From assembly GCF_024295805.1 (NCBI RefSeq), contig NZ_JANCLX010000010.1, positions 186,001 to 250,000 on the forward strand: DNA of 64,000 nt, read 5' to 3'. The DNA comes from Streptomyces cucumeris. Lineage in GTDB: Bacteria > Actinomycetota > Actinomycetes > Streptomycetales > Streptomycetaceae. The notes under the pieces are model-generated. The model saw nothing but the letters and a program-made list of their open reading frames with translations. It did not search any database and was not told the origin of the DNA. Position 1 is the first letter of the stretch. Each line of letters starts with the position of its first letter. This document shows, one piece after another, positions 35,265 through 44,038 of this stretch. Made by a program: the position numbers and the translations under genes.

Positions 35265-36148
35265 CGGGTGGCTCCCCGGGAGAAGTGGCGCTCGACGTAG
35301 TACTGCGCGACGGAGAGCACGGTGGTCAGGACGATGTACCAGACGGTCGCCACCATCAGCAGCGGTACCACCCGGCCGTTGCGGCCGTACACGACCTGCA
35401 CCTGGTAGAAGAGTTCGCCGATCGCCATCACCGAGACGATCGAGGTGCCCTTGAAGAGGGAGATGACCTCGTTGGCGGCGTTGGGCAGGATCGAGCGCAT
35501 CGCCTGCGGCAGCACGATCCTGCGGAGCTGGCGCAGCCGGGGGATGCCGAGCGCTGCCGCCGCCTCGAGCTGTCCGGCATCGACGGCCAGCACTCCCCCG
35601 CGCACGATCTCGGCGGCGTAGGCCGCCTGGTGCAGGGCGAGTCCGAGGACCGCCGCACTCATGGCGCCGACCAGGCCCGCGGTGTCGAAGGAGAAGAAGC
35701 CGGGGCCGAACGGGATGCCGAAGTCCAGCCGCTGGTAGAGGTAGGTGAGGTTGAACCAGAACAGAAGCTGGACGATGAGCGGGATGGAGCGGAACGCCCA
35801 GATGTAGGTGAACGCCACCGACTTCAGGAACGGGCTGGCGGACAGCCGCATGAAGGCCAGCACGATACCGAGGGCGAAGCCCAGCGCGGTGCCGTAGAAG
35901 GTGAGCTGGATGGTGATCCAGACCGCCTTGAGGATGGTCTCGGTTGCGAAGAACCGGGCGAACACCTCCCATTCCCAGCCGGGGTTGGTGACCAGGCCAT
36001 GGGCGAACTGGGCGACCAGGACGGCGGTGACGGCGACCGCGACCCAGCGCCAGGGGTGGCGTACGGGGACGACCTTGAGCGCCGAGTAGTCCTCGGCCGG
36101 GGTGGGTTCGGGTGCGGTCTTCAGGGGTGGATCGGAGGTCAGTGACAC
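35261..36148 (-). CDS. ABC transporter permease, polar amino-acid type
   Basis: 295 residues from a GTG at 36148 with AAGGA upstream. Membrane segments begin at about 34, and the BPD_transp_1 domain covers about 75-285, with the EAA-type coupling loop QLEAAAALGIPRLRQLRRIVLPQAMR. One permease gene is present, so the transporter probably uses a homodimer. It lies between the FAD protein (49-bp gap) and the ATPase gene (4-bp overlap). Confidence 0.93.
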   Translation of the reverse strand: MSLTSDPPLKTAPEPTPAEDYSALKVVPVRHPWRWVAVAVTAVLVAQFAHGLVTNPGWEWEVFARFFATETILKAVWITIQLTFYGTALGFALGIVLAFMRLSASPFLKSVAFTYIWAFRSIPLIVQLLFWFNLTYLYQRLDFGIPFGPGFFSFDTAGLVGAMSAAVLGLALHQAAYAAEIVRGGVLAVDAGQLEAAAALGIPRLRQLRRIVLPQAMRSILPNAANEVISLFKGTSIVSVMAIGELFYQVQVVYGRNGRVVPLLMVATVWYIVLTTVLSVAQYYVERHFSRGATR

Positions 36149-36197
36149 GGGAGGTCCTTCGAGGAGGGGCGAGCGGGAAGGGGCAGAGCGGTCGCGC

Positions 36198-38138
36198 TCA
36201 GGCGCTGAGCGGGGCGCTGTGGGCCAGTGCGCGCAGACAGCGCAGCAGGGCCCGCGCGGTCGCGTCGTTCTGGCGGAACGCGGGCGCGTTGGTACGCGGC
36301 CGGGCGAAGGCGCCGGAGGCGCGGGCGTCGGTGTGCGGGCCCAGGGCGAAGCGGCGGGGATGCGGACGTCCGGCCCGGTCCAGGACCCGGCCGTCATCGG
36401 GGCTGACGGCGAGCAGTCCGGCCGGGGTGGCGGCCGCGCCGTCGCGGTGCAGGGAGCGCAGCAGCGGATCGCGGCTGCGCTCCACGGTGGGTTCCGGCAG
36501 CCGGGCCTCGACCAGGGCGCGGGCCTCGACGGTGTGTCCGGGCAGACCGTCGCCGGACGCCCGGAACACCCCGCGTCCGGGGTCGGTGGTCACGGTCAGC
36601 CCGGCGCCGAGGAAGCGGACGACTCCGGCGCGGGAGAGCGCGAGGAGCTGTTCCAGCCGTGGTCCGGGCGGACCGGAGGCGAGGTAGCTGAAGAAGCCGT
36701 GCCACCAGCCGCCGATGTCGCCGAGCCGGATGAGCTGCCCGTAGACGGACAGCAGGGCGAGGAAGACGGCCAGGTCGGGGCTGTGCTCAGGGTCATGACG
36801 GCGGGCCAGATCGGCCTCGATATATCCGCGCAGCCCCTGTTGCAGCGCCTCCTCATCGGGGTACCGCAGCCCGGCCAGCGGATGGTCCAGGGCGTCGAGG
36901 TCGAGCCGGTCGGCCGGATCGGGTACGGCCGAGGCGATCAGCGCGGCGAGGGCGGGGTCGCCGGGCGGGCGGGCGGCGTAGCGCTCCTCGAAGACCCGCC
37001 ACTCCAGGGTGGTGCGCTCGGGGTGGGCGGTGAACAGCCGGTGGTAGTGGGCGTATCCGAGTTCCTTGTCGATCAGCGGCCAGATGTCATGCCGGAAGTC
37101 GGGCCCGCCGGGGAGCCGCAGCAGCGCGTCCACCTCGGCGGGGCCGAAGAAGCGCGGCACCGGCGGCCGTTCGCCGTCCAGCGGATAGCCGATCTTGGCG
37201 TGGTACGGGACGCCACGGCGTGATCCGACGTGCAGCACGGGTTCCCGCCCCGAGGGCCGGTACCTCAGCTCCCCGGCCGGGCCGCGTTCGTAGCGTCCGC
37301 CGCGGCCCTCGGTGAGCAGCACCATCAGGTCGACGAAGGCCAGCCCGAGGCCGCGGACGAGCACCGGCTCACCGGGGCGCAGTACGTCCAGGTCGCTGTC
37401 GGCGGTGAACTCCGGCGGGAGGTGGACCAGTCCGTACTCGGCGGCGAAGGCCGAGAGCGCCCGCTGTTCGGCGTCGGGTTCGGCGTCGAGGTGGCCGAGG
37501 GCGAGGACCACCGCGTCGGCGGTGATGGGGGTGGCCCGGCCCTCCAGCCACACCTGCTGGCGTCCGTCGCGCGGCCCGGTGATCCGTACCGCGCGGTACC
37601 GGTGCTCATGGACGGTGACCCCGGGCGGCAGGGCGGCCACCGCACGCTCGTACACCCAGCGCAGATAGGCGCTCTGCAGCCGCCGGGTGGCGAAGCTGTC
37701 ACCGGTCAGCGCGGCGGCCTCGGCGGCGAGTTCGGGCGGGACGGTGCCGGTCGGGCCGTCGGGGAGGTCGCCGTCGCGGAGCCGGGCGGCCCATTCGGCG
37801 AGGGAGGGCCCGGGGCGGACCGGCCCCTCGCCCTCCACCGATGCGTCGGTGAACATCGTGACGTCCTCGGCCATGGAGTTCATCCACAGCAGCGGGGACT
37901 GGTCGGGGCGCCAGATACGGCCGCCGCCGGGCGGGTATGGATCGACCAGGTGGACGGCGAAGGGCGGGGCGCCGGCCCCGTACAGCTCGGGGGCGTTGGC
38001 GGCGAGCCGTTCCACCAGTCCGGTGGCGCGCGGGCCCGCACCGACGATGACCACGGCGGACGGCCGGGAGGGCCGGGCGGCAAGGGAGGACCGGGGAGTT
38101 CGGGGCGGTCGGGAGGGCAGGTCCGGGATCGCGGACAT
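36198..38138 (-). CDS. FAD/NAD(P)-binding protein, first gene of the monooxygenase/ABC operon
   Basis: 646 residues from the ATG at 38138 (GGAG upstream). The N-terminus has an FAD-binding motif AVVIVGAGPRATGLVERL, then DPYPPGGGRIWRPDQSPLLWMN, and a second dinucleotide-type motif LVRGLGLAFVDLMVLLTEGRGG near the middle. It fits the NAD_binding_9-type FAD/NAD(P) proteins that often accompany amino-acid-derivative transporters. It could oxygenate or reduce the imported substrate, or supply reduced flavin; this is inference. It is the promoter-proximal gene of the six. Confidence 0.82.
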   Translation of the reverse strand: MSAIPDLPSRPPRTPRSSLAARPSRPSAVVIVGAGPRATGLVERLAANAPELYGAGAPPFAVHLVDPYPPGGGRIWRPDQSPLLWMNSMAEDVTMFTDASVEGEGPVRPGPSLAEWAARLRDGDLPDGPTGTVPPELAAEAAALTGDSFATRRLQSAYLRWVYERAVAALPPGVTVHEHRYRAVRITGPRDGRQQVWLEGRATPITADAVVLALGHLDAEPDAEQRALSAFAAEYGLVHLPPEFTADSDLDVLRPGEPVLVRGLGLAFVDLMVLLTEGRGGRYERGPAGELRYRPSGREPVLHVGSRRGVPYHAKIGYPLDGERPPVPRFFGPAEVDALLRLPGGPDFRHDIWPLIDKELGYAHYHRLFTAHPERTTLEWRVFEERYAARPPGDPALAALIASAVPDPADRLDLDALDHPLAGLRYPDEEALQQGLRGYIEADLARRHDPEHSPDLAVFLALLSVYGQLIRLGDIGGWWHGFFSYLASGPPGPRLEQLLALSRAGVVRFLGAGLTVTTDPGRGVFRASGDGLPGHTVEARALVEARLPEPTVERSRDPLLRSLHRDGAAATPAGLLAVSPDDGRVLDRAGRPHPRRFALGPHTDARASGAFARPRTNAPAFRQNDATARALLRCLRALAHSAPLSA

Positions 38139-38151
38139 ACGAAAGGCTCCG

Positions 38152-38172
38152 TGAGTTCTTCGAGTGAACTCA
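38152..38172. promoter_or_regulatory. Inverted repeat in the leader of the monooxygenase/ABC operon
   Basis: TGAGTTC-N7-GAACTCA (38152-38158 and 38166-38172) is a perfect 7-bp inverted repeat 13 bp before the first start codon. It may be an operator or a leader hairpin. Confidence 0.5.
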
Positions 38173-38220
38173 ACGCGGGCCTTCACACCCGGCCGCACCC
38201 CTCAGCACGGCCTGGCGCCG

Positions 38221-38251
38221 AGATTAAGGCGTCCCTACGGCCGGTTGTCAA
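38221..38251 (-). promoter_or_regulatory. Candidate promoter of the monooxygenase/ABC operon
   Basis: On the minus strand TTGACA (38251-38246) and TAATCT (38226-38221) are separated by 19 bp, about 80 bp before the first start codon. The -35 is perfect; the spacing is slightly long. Confidence 0.5.
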
Positions 38252-38513
38252 GGCTGTCCGAACTGTGAGCAGCGCGTCTCAGCTCAGTTGACGCACGGCC
38301 GGAAGGCTGCTCCACTTGGCGCATGTATTCATGGCAGCGACTGGTCACCCGCGACCACATCGACTTCGGTCGGGTGTGGTCGTCGTCCTGTTCGGGCTGA
38401 TCGCCCGCCTCCGCTGCCTCGGGAGGCTTCGCCCGCCCATCGCACATTCCGTCCGATGTGGCCCCGTACATCCGCGTTCTCACGCGTCCTCACACCCGCT
38501 TCGGCACCCGTGT

Positions 38514-38541
38514 GCCGGCACACCCGTCCCGGTGTGCCGGC
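38514..38541 (-). terminator. Terminator of the DUF5685 gene
   Basis: GCCGGCACACC (38514-38524) and GGTGTGCCGGC (38531-38541) form a perfect 11-bp stem with a 6-nt loop, 40 bp after the stop codon on the minus strand. Confidence 0.8.
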
Positions 38542-38580
38542 CCGTCGCCCTCCCCTCGGGCACCCGGCCGCGGCCGCCGC

Positions 38581-39828
38581 TCAGCAGCCGCAGTCACACC
38601 CGCAGTCGCAGTCGCAGCAGTTACAGCCATCACCGCAGCAGTTGCAGCAGTCACAGCAGTCGGAACAGTCATCGCACTTGTGGCACAGCCCCTCGCGCGG
38701 CTCCCCGGTCCACGGGTCGTGGTACGGATCCTTACAGCACACCTGACAGGTGCAGAAGAGCCCGGACCACACCGCGCACCCGGCTATCAGCCCCCGGCGG
38801 CGGCCCCGGTTCGGCGGCTCCGGCGGCGCGCCACCCGGACCGTGCGGATTGTTGATCCACGGCGACTGCGGGGGCGGCGCTCCCTGGGATCCCTCGGGGC
38901 CGAGCATCTCGAGCTCCGGCGCACCGGACCCGGGCGGCGCGGCCTCGACGGTGTGCGCACAGCCGGTGGTGCCGAAGGCGCGGTCCACCGCGCGCGGCAG
39001 TTCATGCGCCAGCAGCACATGCGCCAGCCTGCCCGAACCCTTGCTCGCGAACCGGGTGTCCCGGAGGGCGAGCCGCACCCCGTGCGCCGCGTCGTCGCAG
39101 AGCCTGCGCACATCGGCGAGATCGGCGCCGGTGGCGGCGATCGGGTTCCAGGCGCCGGTCTCGGCGTCCTCGGCCAGGTCCTCCACCGCGTCCAGCAGAT
39201 GGGCCAGCCGTCCGAAGAGCCGTCCGGCCTCCTCCAGCGGGGCCCGGTTCTCCGGCCGCCCGGCCAGGATCGCGGTATGGCCGAAAGCCGCCGCCGTCGC
39301 GGTTTCGGTCGGCTCGGTGACGGTGAGCAGTGAGGTGCCGATCCCGGCCGCGCCCTCGATGCCGCCCTGCCGGCCGACCGCGTCGAGCAGCACGGCCGTG
39401 TCGAAGCCGATCTCGGCACCGCTGCGCGCCCCGGCCCGGTCCCAGCGGGCGGCGACCCGGCGGGCGGCCGCGGCGACCGGCCGCCGGGCCAACGCCCCGT
39501 CGCCGTCATCCACATGGTCACGCATCTTCGCCGAGGCCAGCACCAGTGAGACGGTGGCGGCGAGCCGGGCGCCCTCGCCCTGGGCGACGGAAGCGGTGCG
39601 CATCCCGCGCAGCGGACACGGCCCCGCCGTACGCCGCCCGCTGTCGGAGGCTCCGGTCTGGGCCTCGACCAGTACCGAGATCACCAGACCGTCGTAATTA
39701 GTGGCAACCCGGGCGAACTGCCCGTGATCGCCCCTCAACGCGAGGCACAACCCGCACAGATGCGCCATCCATTCGGTCCGCAGGTTTTCCGACAGCCGAT
39801 GGCGGCAAGGCCGGATAATGCCAAACAC
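38581..39828 (-). CDS. DUF5685-family protein with an extreme Cys-rich C-terminal tail
   Basis: 415 residues from a GTG at 39828. Residues 1-275 match the alpha-helical DUF5685 family, including the conserved N-terminus FGIIRPCRHRLSE and WMAHLCGLCLALRGDHG. A Gly/Pro-rich linker follows. The last ~35 residues carry 17 cysteines in CC and CDC patterns, with five more cysteines just before (CAVW...CTCQVCC). The tail looks like a metal-binding or metallothionein-like module, or a substrate for cofactor assembly; neither is proven. It is divergent from the sflA-like gene. Confidence 0.8.
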   Translation of the reverse strand: MFGIIRPCRHRLSENLRTEWMAHLCGLCLALRGDHGQFARVATNYDGLVISVLVEAQTGASDSGRRTAGPCPLRGMRTASVAQGEGARLAATVSLVLASAKMRDHVDDGDGALARRPVAAAARRVAARWDRAGARSGAEIGFDTAVLLDAVGRQGGIEGAAGIGTSLLTVTEPTETATAAAFGHTAILAGRPENRAPLEEAGRLFGRLAHLLDAVEDLAEDAETGAWNPIAATGADLADVRRLCDDAAHGVRLALRDTRFASKGSGRLAHVLLAHELPRAVDRAFGTTGCAHTVEAAPPGSGAPELEMLGPEGSQGAPPPQSPWINNPHGPGGAPPEPPNRGRRRGLIAGCAVWSGLFCTCQVCCKDPYHDPWTGEPREGLCHKCDDCSDCCDCCNCCGDGCNCCDCDCGCDCGC

Positions 39829-40060
39829 GAAGATCCCCGTTCACCCGTACGTCCCCGACGTCACCCGTCCGGCCCGGCGGAGTCTACCCAGCACCCCGTC
39901 AGCCCCCTTAAGCAGGTGGAACTCTGATATGGCGCCAGGCGTTGTGCACCAGTAACGTCACGAATCCCCTGTGCGGCCGCAATCCACGTGGCACACCATC
40001 CGCATCATGGACGACCATGGAGGGGCGGACAGTACACACCGTTAGCGAAAGGAGGCGTCC

Positions 40061-40495
40061 ATGGGATCGGTACGCAAGGCGAGTGCCTGGCTTGGCCTCG
40101 TCGACGACAGCGATGACGAGCGCTACTACGACGACGACTACGCCGAGGGGCCCGAGCCCGGCGACTCCTGGGTGACCGACCCGCGCGTGCGGGTGGCCGA
40201 CCAGGCCGCGCAGGACCAGGGCACACGTATCGCCACGGTCACCCCGGACGGCTTCCGGGACGCCCGGGGCATCGGTGAGCTGTTCCGGGAGGGGGTCCCG
40301 GTCATCGTCAACCTGACGACGATGGAGTCCGCCGACGCCAAGCGCGTCGTCGACTTCGCCGCGGGGCTGACGTTCGGGCTGCGCGGTTCCATCGAGCGCG
40401 TCGCCAACCGTGTCTTCCTGCTCACCCCGGCGGACTACCAGATCGTCAGCGGTGAGACCCAGCGCTCGATCGGCGGCTTCTTCAACCAGAGCTGA
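40061..40495 (+). CDS. sflA: SepF-like cell-division protein (SflA type)
   Basis: 144 residues with a strong AAAGGAGG upstream. The N-terminus MGSVRKASAWLGLVDDSDD matches SepF proteins, which bind membrane through this helix. An acidic linker follows, then the SepF core at about 58-140 (IGELFREGVPVIVNLTTMESADAKRVVDFAAGLTFGLRGSIERVANRVFLLTP). SepF-like proteins align FtsZ polymers. It is not next to ftsZ, so it is one of the SepF-like paralogues (SflA/SflB) known in Streptomyces rather than canonical sepF. The SflA choice rests on remembered synteny. Confidence 0.85.
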   Translation: MGSVRKASAWLGLVDDSDDERYYDDDYAEGPEPGDSWVTDPRVRVADQAAQDQGTRIATVTPDGFRDARGIGELFREGVPVIVNLTTMESADAKRVVDFAAGLTFGLRGSIERVANRVFLLTPADYQIVSGETQRSIGGFFNQS

Positions 40496-40518
40496 GCCCC
40501 CCCCTTTTCCAGGGGCTC
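40494..40518 (+). terminator. Terminator at the end of sflA
   Basis: GAGCCCC (40494-40500) and GGGGCTC (40512-40518) enclose an 11-nt loop with a T-run. The stem begins at the stop codon. Confidence 0.6.
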
Positions 40519-40658
40519 GGTTCTCCTCCGGGGCGCTGAAGCCCCTGCCGACGGTCGACCGTGCTCGGCCACTCGTACCTCGCGGCCTCCGCGCGCTCTC
40601 CCTTTCGGCAGGGTCGCGCCCCTTCGGTTCACTCGCCCGGGCTGGAGGCCTCCGCGGC

Positions 40659-41846
40659 TCAGCGGAAGGCGTCGAGGCCGGTGAGCGCCTTGCCGAGCAC
40701 CAACTGGTGCATCTCGACGGTGCCCTCGTAGGTCAGCACCGACTCGAGGTTGGTGGCGTGCCGCATCACGGGGTACTCCAGCGAGATCCCGTTGGCGCCC
40801 AGGATGGTCCGTGAGGTGCGGCAGATCTCGATCGCCTCCCGCACATTGTTCAGCTTGCCGAAGCTGACCTGCTCGGGACACAGCCGTCCCGCGTCCATCC
40901 GCCGGCCCAGGTGGTGGGCGAGCAGAACGCCCTTGTGCAGCTCCACCGCCATATCGGCCAGCTTGGCCTGGGTGAGCTGGAAGCCCCCGATCGGCCGGCC
41001 GAACTGCTCCCGGGTCCGGGAGTAGTCGAGCGCCGCCTCGAACGACGCCCGCGCGGCGCCCATCGCGCCCCAGACGATGCCGTAGCGGGCATGGCTCAGA
41101 CAGCTCAGCGGTCCGCGCAGCCCGGTGCCGCCGGGCAGCACCGCGTCGGCGGGCAGCCGTACCTCGTCCATCACCAGTTCGCTGGTGACCGAGGCGCGCA
41201 GCGACCACTTGTGCTTGATCTCGGGGGCCGAGAAGCCCGGGGTGTCGGTGGGGACGGCGAACCCGCGGATGCCGTCGTCGGTGCGGGCCCAGACCACCGC
41301 GACCCCGGCCACCGAGCCATTGGTGATCCACATCTTGCGGCCCGTCAGCACCCAGTCGGAGCCGTCCCGTTTGGCGTGGGTGCGCATGGCGGCCGGATCG
41401 GAGCCGATGTCGGGCTCGGTGAGCCCGAAGCAGCCGATGATCTCGCCGGAGGCCATCCCCGGCAGCCACCGCTGCTTCTGCTCCTCGGAGCCGAAGCGGT
41501 GGATCGCGTACATCGCCAGCGAGCCCTGCACCGAGACCAGGGAACGGATCCCGGAGTCGGCGGCCTCCAGCTCCAGACAGGCCAGTCCGTACTGGACGGC
41601 GCTGGCGCCCGCGCAGCCGTAGCCCGTCAGGGACATCCCGAGCGCGCCGATCGAGCCCAGCTCACGGGCCAGCTCACGGATACCGGGCAGTTCGCCGCGC
41701 TCGTACCAGTCGGCGATCTGCGGCAGGACGCGGTCGGCGGCCCACTGTCGCACGGTGTCGCGGACCGCCAGGTCCTCAGCTCCGAGGAGGTCGTCGATGC
41801 CCAGCGGATCGCTCGGGTCGAACGGCGGCAGGGTGCCAGCGGACAT
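40659..41846 (-). CDS. Acyl-CoA dehydrogenase, glutaryl-CoA dehydrogenase-like
   Basis: 395 residues from the ATG at 41846 (GGAGG upstream). All acyl-CoA dehydrogenase segments are present: CFGLTEPDIGSDPAAMRTHA (FAD/substrate), WITNGSVAGVAVVWAR, RTREQFGRPIGGFQLTQAKLADM and the C-terminal NLESVLTYEGTVEMHQLVLGKALTG. The catalytic Glu lies in TYEGT, the position used by glutaryl-CoA dehydrogenases, and ADSGIRSLVSVQGSLAMYAI also matches that subgroup. The substrate may be glutaryl-CoA or another short acyl-CoA. Monocistronic, convergent with sflA. Confidence 0.92.
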   Translation of the reverse strand: MSAGTLPPFDPSDPLGIDDLLGAEDLAVRDTVRQWAADRVLPQIADWYERGELPGIRELARELGSIGALGMSLTGYGCAGASAVQYGLACLELEAADSGIRSLVSVQGSLAMYAIHRFGSEEQKQRWLPGMASGEIIGCFGLTEPDIGSDPAAMRTHAKRDGSDWVLTGRKMWITNGSVAGVAVVWARTDDGIRGFAVPTDTPGFSAPEIKHKWSLRASVTSELVMDEVRLPADAVLPGGTGLRGPLSCLSHARYGIVWGAMGAARASFEAALDYSRTREQFGRPIGGFQLTQAKLADMAVELHKGVLLAHHLGRRMDAGRLCPEQVSFGKLNNVREAIEICRTSRTILGANGISLEYPVMRHATNLESVLTYEGTVEMHQLVLGKALTGLDAFR

Positions 41847-42015
41847 GGGTAGCGGCCTCCGGTGCGTACGGCGGGTGCGGCGGACGTCCACCGGTCGCCG
41901 GGCGCGCCCTCCGCCCCGACGGCCGACTGATCATCCGTGTCGGATCCGACGCTACGGCCGGGCCCCGTCCGCCGTCCAGACCCACTCGGGCCCGTCCTGG
42001 CGGCCCCGCGCCAGG

Positions 42016-43710
42016 TCAGCCGGTGGAATCGGCGCCCACGACAGCCGCGCGGTCGCGGCGGGCCGGGGCCTCCTTGGCCTGCACCCGGTCCGCGCCGCCC
42101 GGCGCGTCCGCGGCGGCGCCCGGTGCGGACGCCTCCTCGGCGGGTGCGCACTCCATGGTCTTCGGCAGCCGCAGCGCGGCCAGCGCGCCGAGCAGCAGCA
42201 GTCCCGCGCTGACCACGAGTGTGACGTGCAGTCCGTGGACGAAGGCGGCGCGGGCGGCGGCGCGCAGCGCTTCTCCGGCGGCCCCGCCGAGATCGTGGGA
42301 GACCTCGTAGGCCGCGCCCAGCGACTCCCCGGCGTCGGCGCTGGCGTGGTGCGGCACCCCGGTGACCGAGGAGACTCCCGGCTTGTAGGCGGCGTTCATC
42401 ACGCTGCCCAGCAGCGCTATGCCGATACCCGCGCCGAGCTGGTAGGAGGTCTCGCCGATGGCGGCGGCGCCACCGGCCGACTCCGCGGACGCCTCGTTGA
42501 GCATGGACTCATAGGCACCGAAGAGGGTCATCTCCAGGCCGAAGCCGAGGACGACGAAGGCGCCGATGAGCACCGCGGGCCGGTCGCCCTGGCCCATGAC
42601 GGTGAGGGTGAGCACCGCGGCGGCGGTGAGCCCGAAGCCGAGCGCCACCATGGTGCGCGGGCCGAGGCCCTGGAGCATCCGGGACCCCGCGAGTCCGGCG
42701 GCCATCGCGGCGAAGGTGAGCGGCAGCAGCCGCAGCCCGGTCTCCAGCGGGGTGAGTCCCAGCACGAGCTGGAGGTACTGGGCGGCTATGAGCTCCAGGC
42801 CGACGAGCGCGAGCAGCGCCAGGACGATACAGCCGACCGAGATCGAGAAGGCCGGGCGGGCGAACAGATTGAGATCGACCAGCGGGTGCGTCCGGCGCCG
42901 CTGACGCCGGACGAAGAGGACCAGCAGCAGGACACCGCACACCGCCGGGAGCGCGGTGAGCGGCTCCAGCAGACCGAAGCCGCTGCCCACCCGCTTCACG
43001 CCGAAGACCACGCAGAACAGTCCGCCGGCCGCCATGACGGCGCCCAGCACGTCCCACGGTCCGTCGCGCTCACCGGTGGACTCCGGCAGCAGCCAGCGGC
43101 CCACCGGCAGGGCCACCACCATCAGCGGGATGTTGATCAGGAAGACCGAGCCCCACCAGAAGTGCTCGACCAGGAAGCCGCCGAGCAGCGGGCCGACGGC
43201 CGCGCCGACCGCGGCCACCGCGCTCCAGATACCGATGGCGAGGGCGCGCTCCCGGCGGTCGGGGAAGACCTGGCGCAGGATCGACAGGGTGGCGGGCATG
43301 ATCATCGCGCCGCCGACGCCCAGCAGGGCGCGGGCCACGATGAGGGTCTGGGGGGTGTCCGCGAAGGCCGCGAGAGCCGAGGCCGCGCCGAACAGCCCGT
43401 AGCCGAGCAGCAGCACCCGGCGTCTGCCGACGCGGTCGCCGAGGGTGCCGAAGAGGATCAGCAGGGACGCGCATACCAGCGGGTAGGCGTCCACGATCCA
43501 CAGCAGCTCGATCGAGCCGGGGCGCAGGTCCTCGGTGACGGCGGGGACCGCGACGTGCAGCACGGTGGCGTCGACGGCCACCAGCAGCAGGCTGACGCAG
43601 AGCACGAGCAGGACGACCCAGCGGTTCGCACCGCCGCCCGCTTCGGTCCCGCGCCATTGCCGGGGAACGCCCGCCGTCCGCTGTTCGCGGCCCGTGGTCG
43701 TCCCGGACAT
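42016..43710 (-). CDS. MFS drug exporter, DHA2 family (14 membrane segments)
   Basis: 564 residues with GGGAGGTG upstream. Features of the QacA/EmrB-type DHA2 family are VDATVLHVAVPAVTEDL in TM1, FGTLGDRVGRRRVLLLG (motif A) and ARALLGVGGAMIMPATLSILRQVFPDRRERALAIGIW (motif C region). About 14 hydrophobic segments are followed by a disordered cytoplasmic tail. It is a proton-driven exporter of drugs or metabolites of unknown identity. No regulator gene lies next to it. Confidence 0.93.
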   Translation of the reverse strand: MSGTTTGREQRTAGVPRQWRGTEAGGGANRWVVLLVLCVSLLLVAVDATVLHVAVPAVTEDLRPGSIELLWIVDAYPLVCASLLILFGTLGDRVGRRRVLLLGYGLFGAASALAAFADTPQTLIVARALLGVGGAMIMPATLSILRQVFPDRRERALAIGIWSAVAAVGAAVGPLLGGFLVEHFWWGSVFLINIPLMVVALPVGRWLLPESTGERDGPWDVLGAVMAAGGLFCVVFGVKRVGSGFGLLEPLTALPAVCGVLLLVLFVRRQRRRTHPLVDLNLFARPAFSISVGCIVLALLALVGLELIAAQYLQLVLGLTPLETGLRLLPLTFAAMAAGLAGSRMLQGLGPRTMVALGFGLTAAAVLTLTVMGQGDRPAVLIGAFVVLGFGLEMTLFGAYESMLNEASAESAGGAAAIGETSYQLGAGIGIALLGSVMNAAYKPGVSSVTGVPHHASADAGESLGAAYEVSHDLGGAAGEALRAAARAAFVHGLHVTLVVSAGLLLLGALAALRLPKTMECAPAEEASAPGAAADAPGGADRVQAKEAPARRDRAAVVGADSTG

Positions 43711-44038
43711 GTACGCACCTCCCTGTCTTGCGCTCGCGGTCCGCCCGGGAGGGCGGAGACGTCACGTCGTGGGGACGCGTCCGGTGACCCGGTGGCGAAG
43801 GCTCGAGTGAGAGGTCAGGGTACGCGAGTCGCCGCGCCGACCGTGTGCCGCAGGTCATGTTGCACCCGGGCCATGCGGCGGATAAGGCGGCGTACGTCCC
43901 CCCGTTCCCTTTTCGTCCCCCTGTTTCTCCCCTTCTTCCGGTGTCGTACGGGTGGCGCCCGGATGTCCTTCCGTGGTTCGTCTCACGGTTGTCCACAGGC
44001 GTCCCGACCGGTCCGGATCATGCTCGATAATCGTCGCC
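43711..44038. other. Divergent promoter region of the MFS and mannosyltransferase genes
   Basis: No gene is supported. The right end contains GATAAT at 44026-44031, seven bases before the GTG of the mannosyltransferase, indicating a leaderless transcript. A pyrimidine-rich stretch lies at about 43900-43940. No clear operator was found. Confidence 0.5.

Larger units (their letters stand above)
38139..38580. other. Intergenic region with operon promoter and upstream gene terminator
   Basis: No gene is supported. From left to right it contains an inverted repeat in the operon leader, a -10/-35 candidate on the minus strand, featureless sequence, and the terminator of the DUF5685 gene. Confidence 0.65.

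Noticed and set aside
38581..38690. Dense CAG/GCA trinucleotide run looking like a microsatellite
   Set aside because: It is the reverse complement of Cys and Asp codons of the Cys-rich tail, at the end of a supported reading frame with no exact tandem unit.
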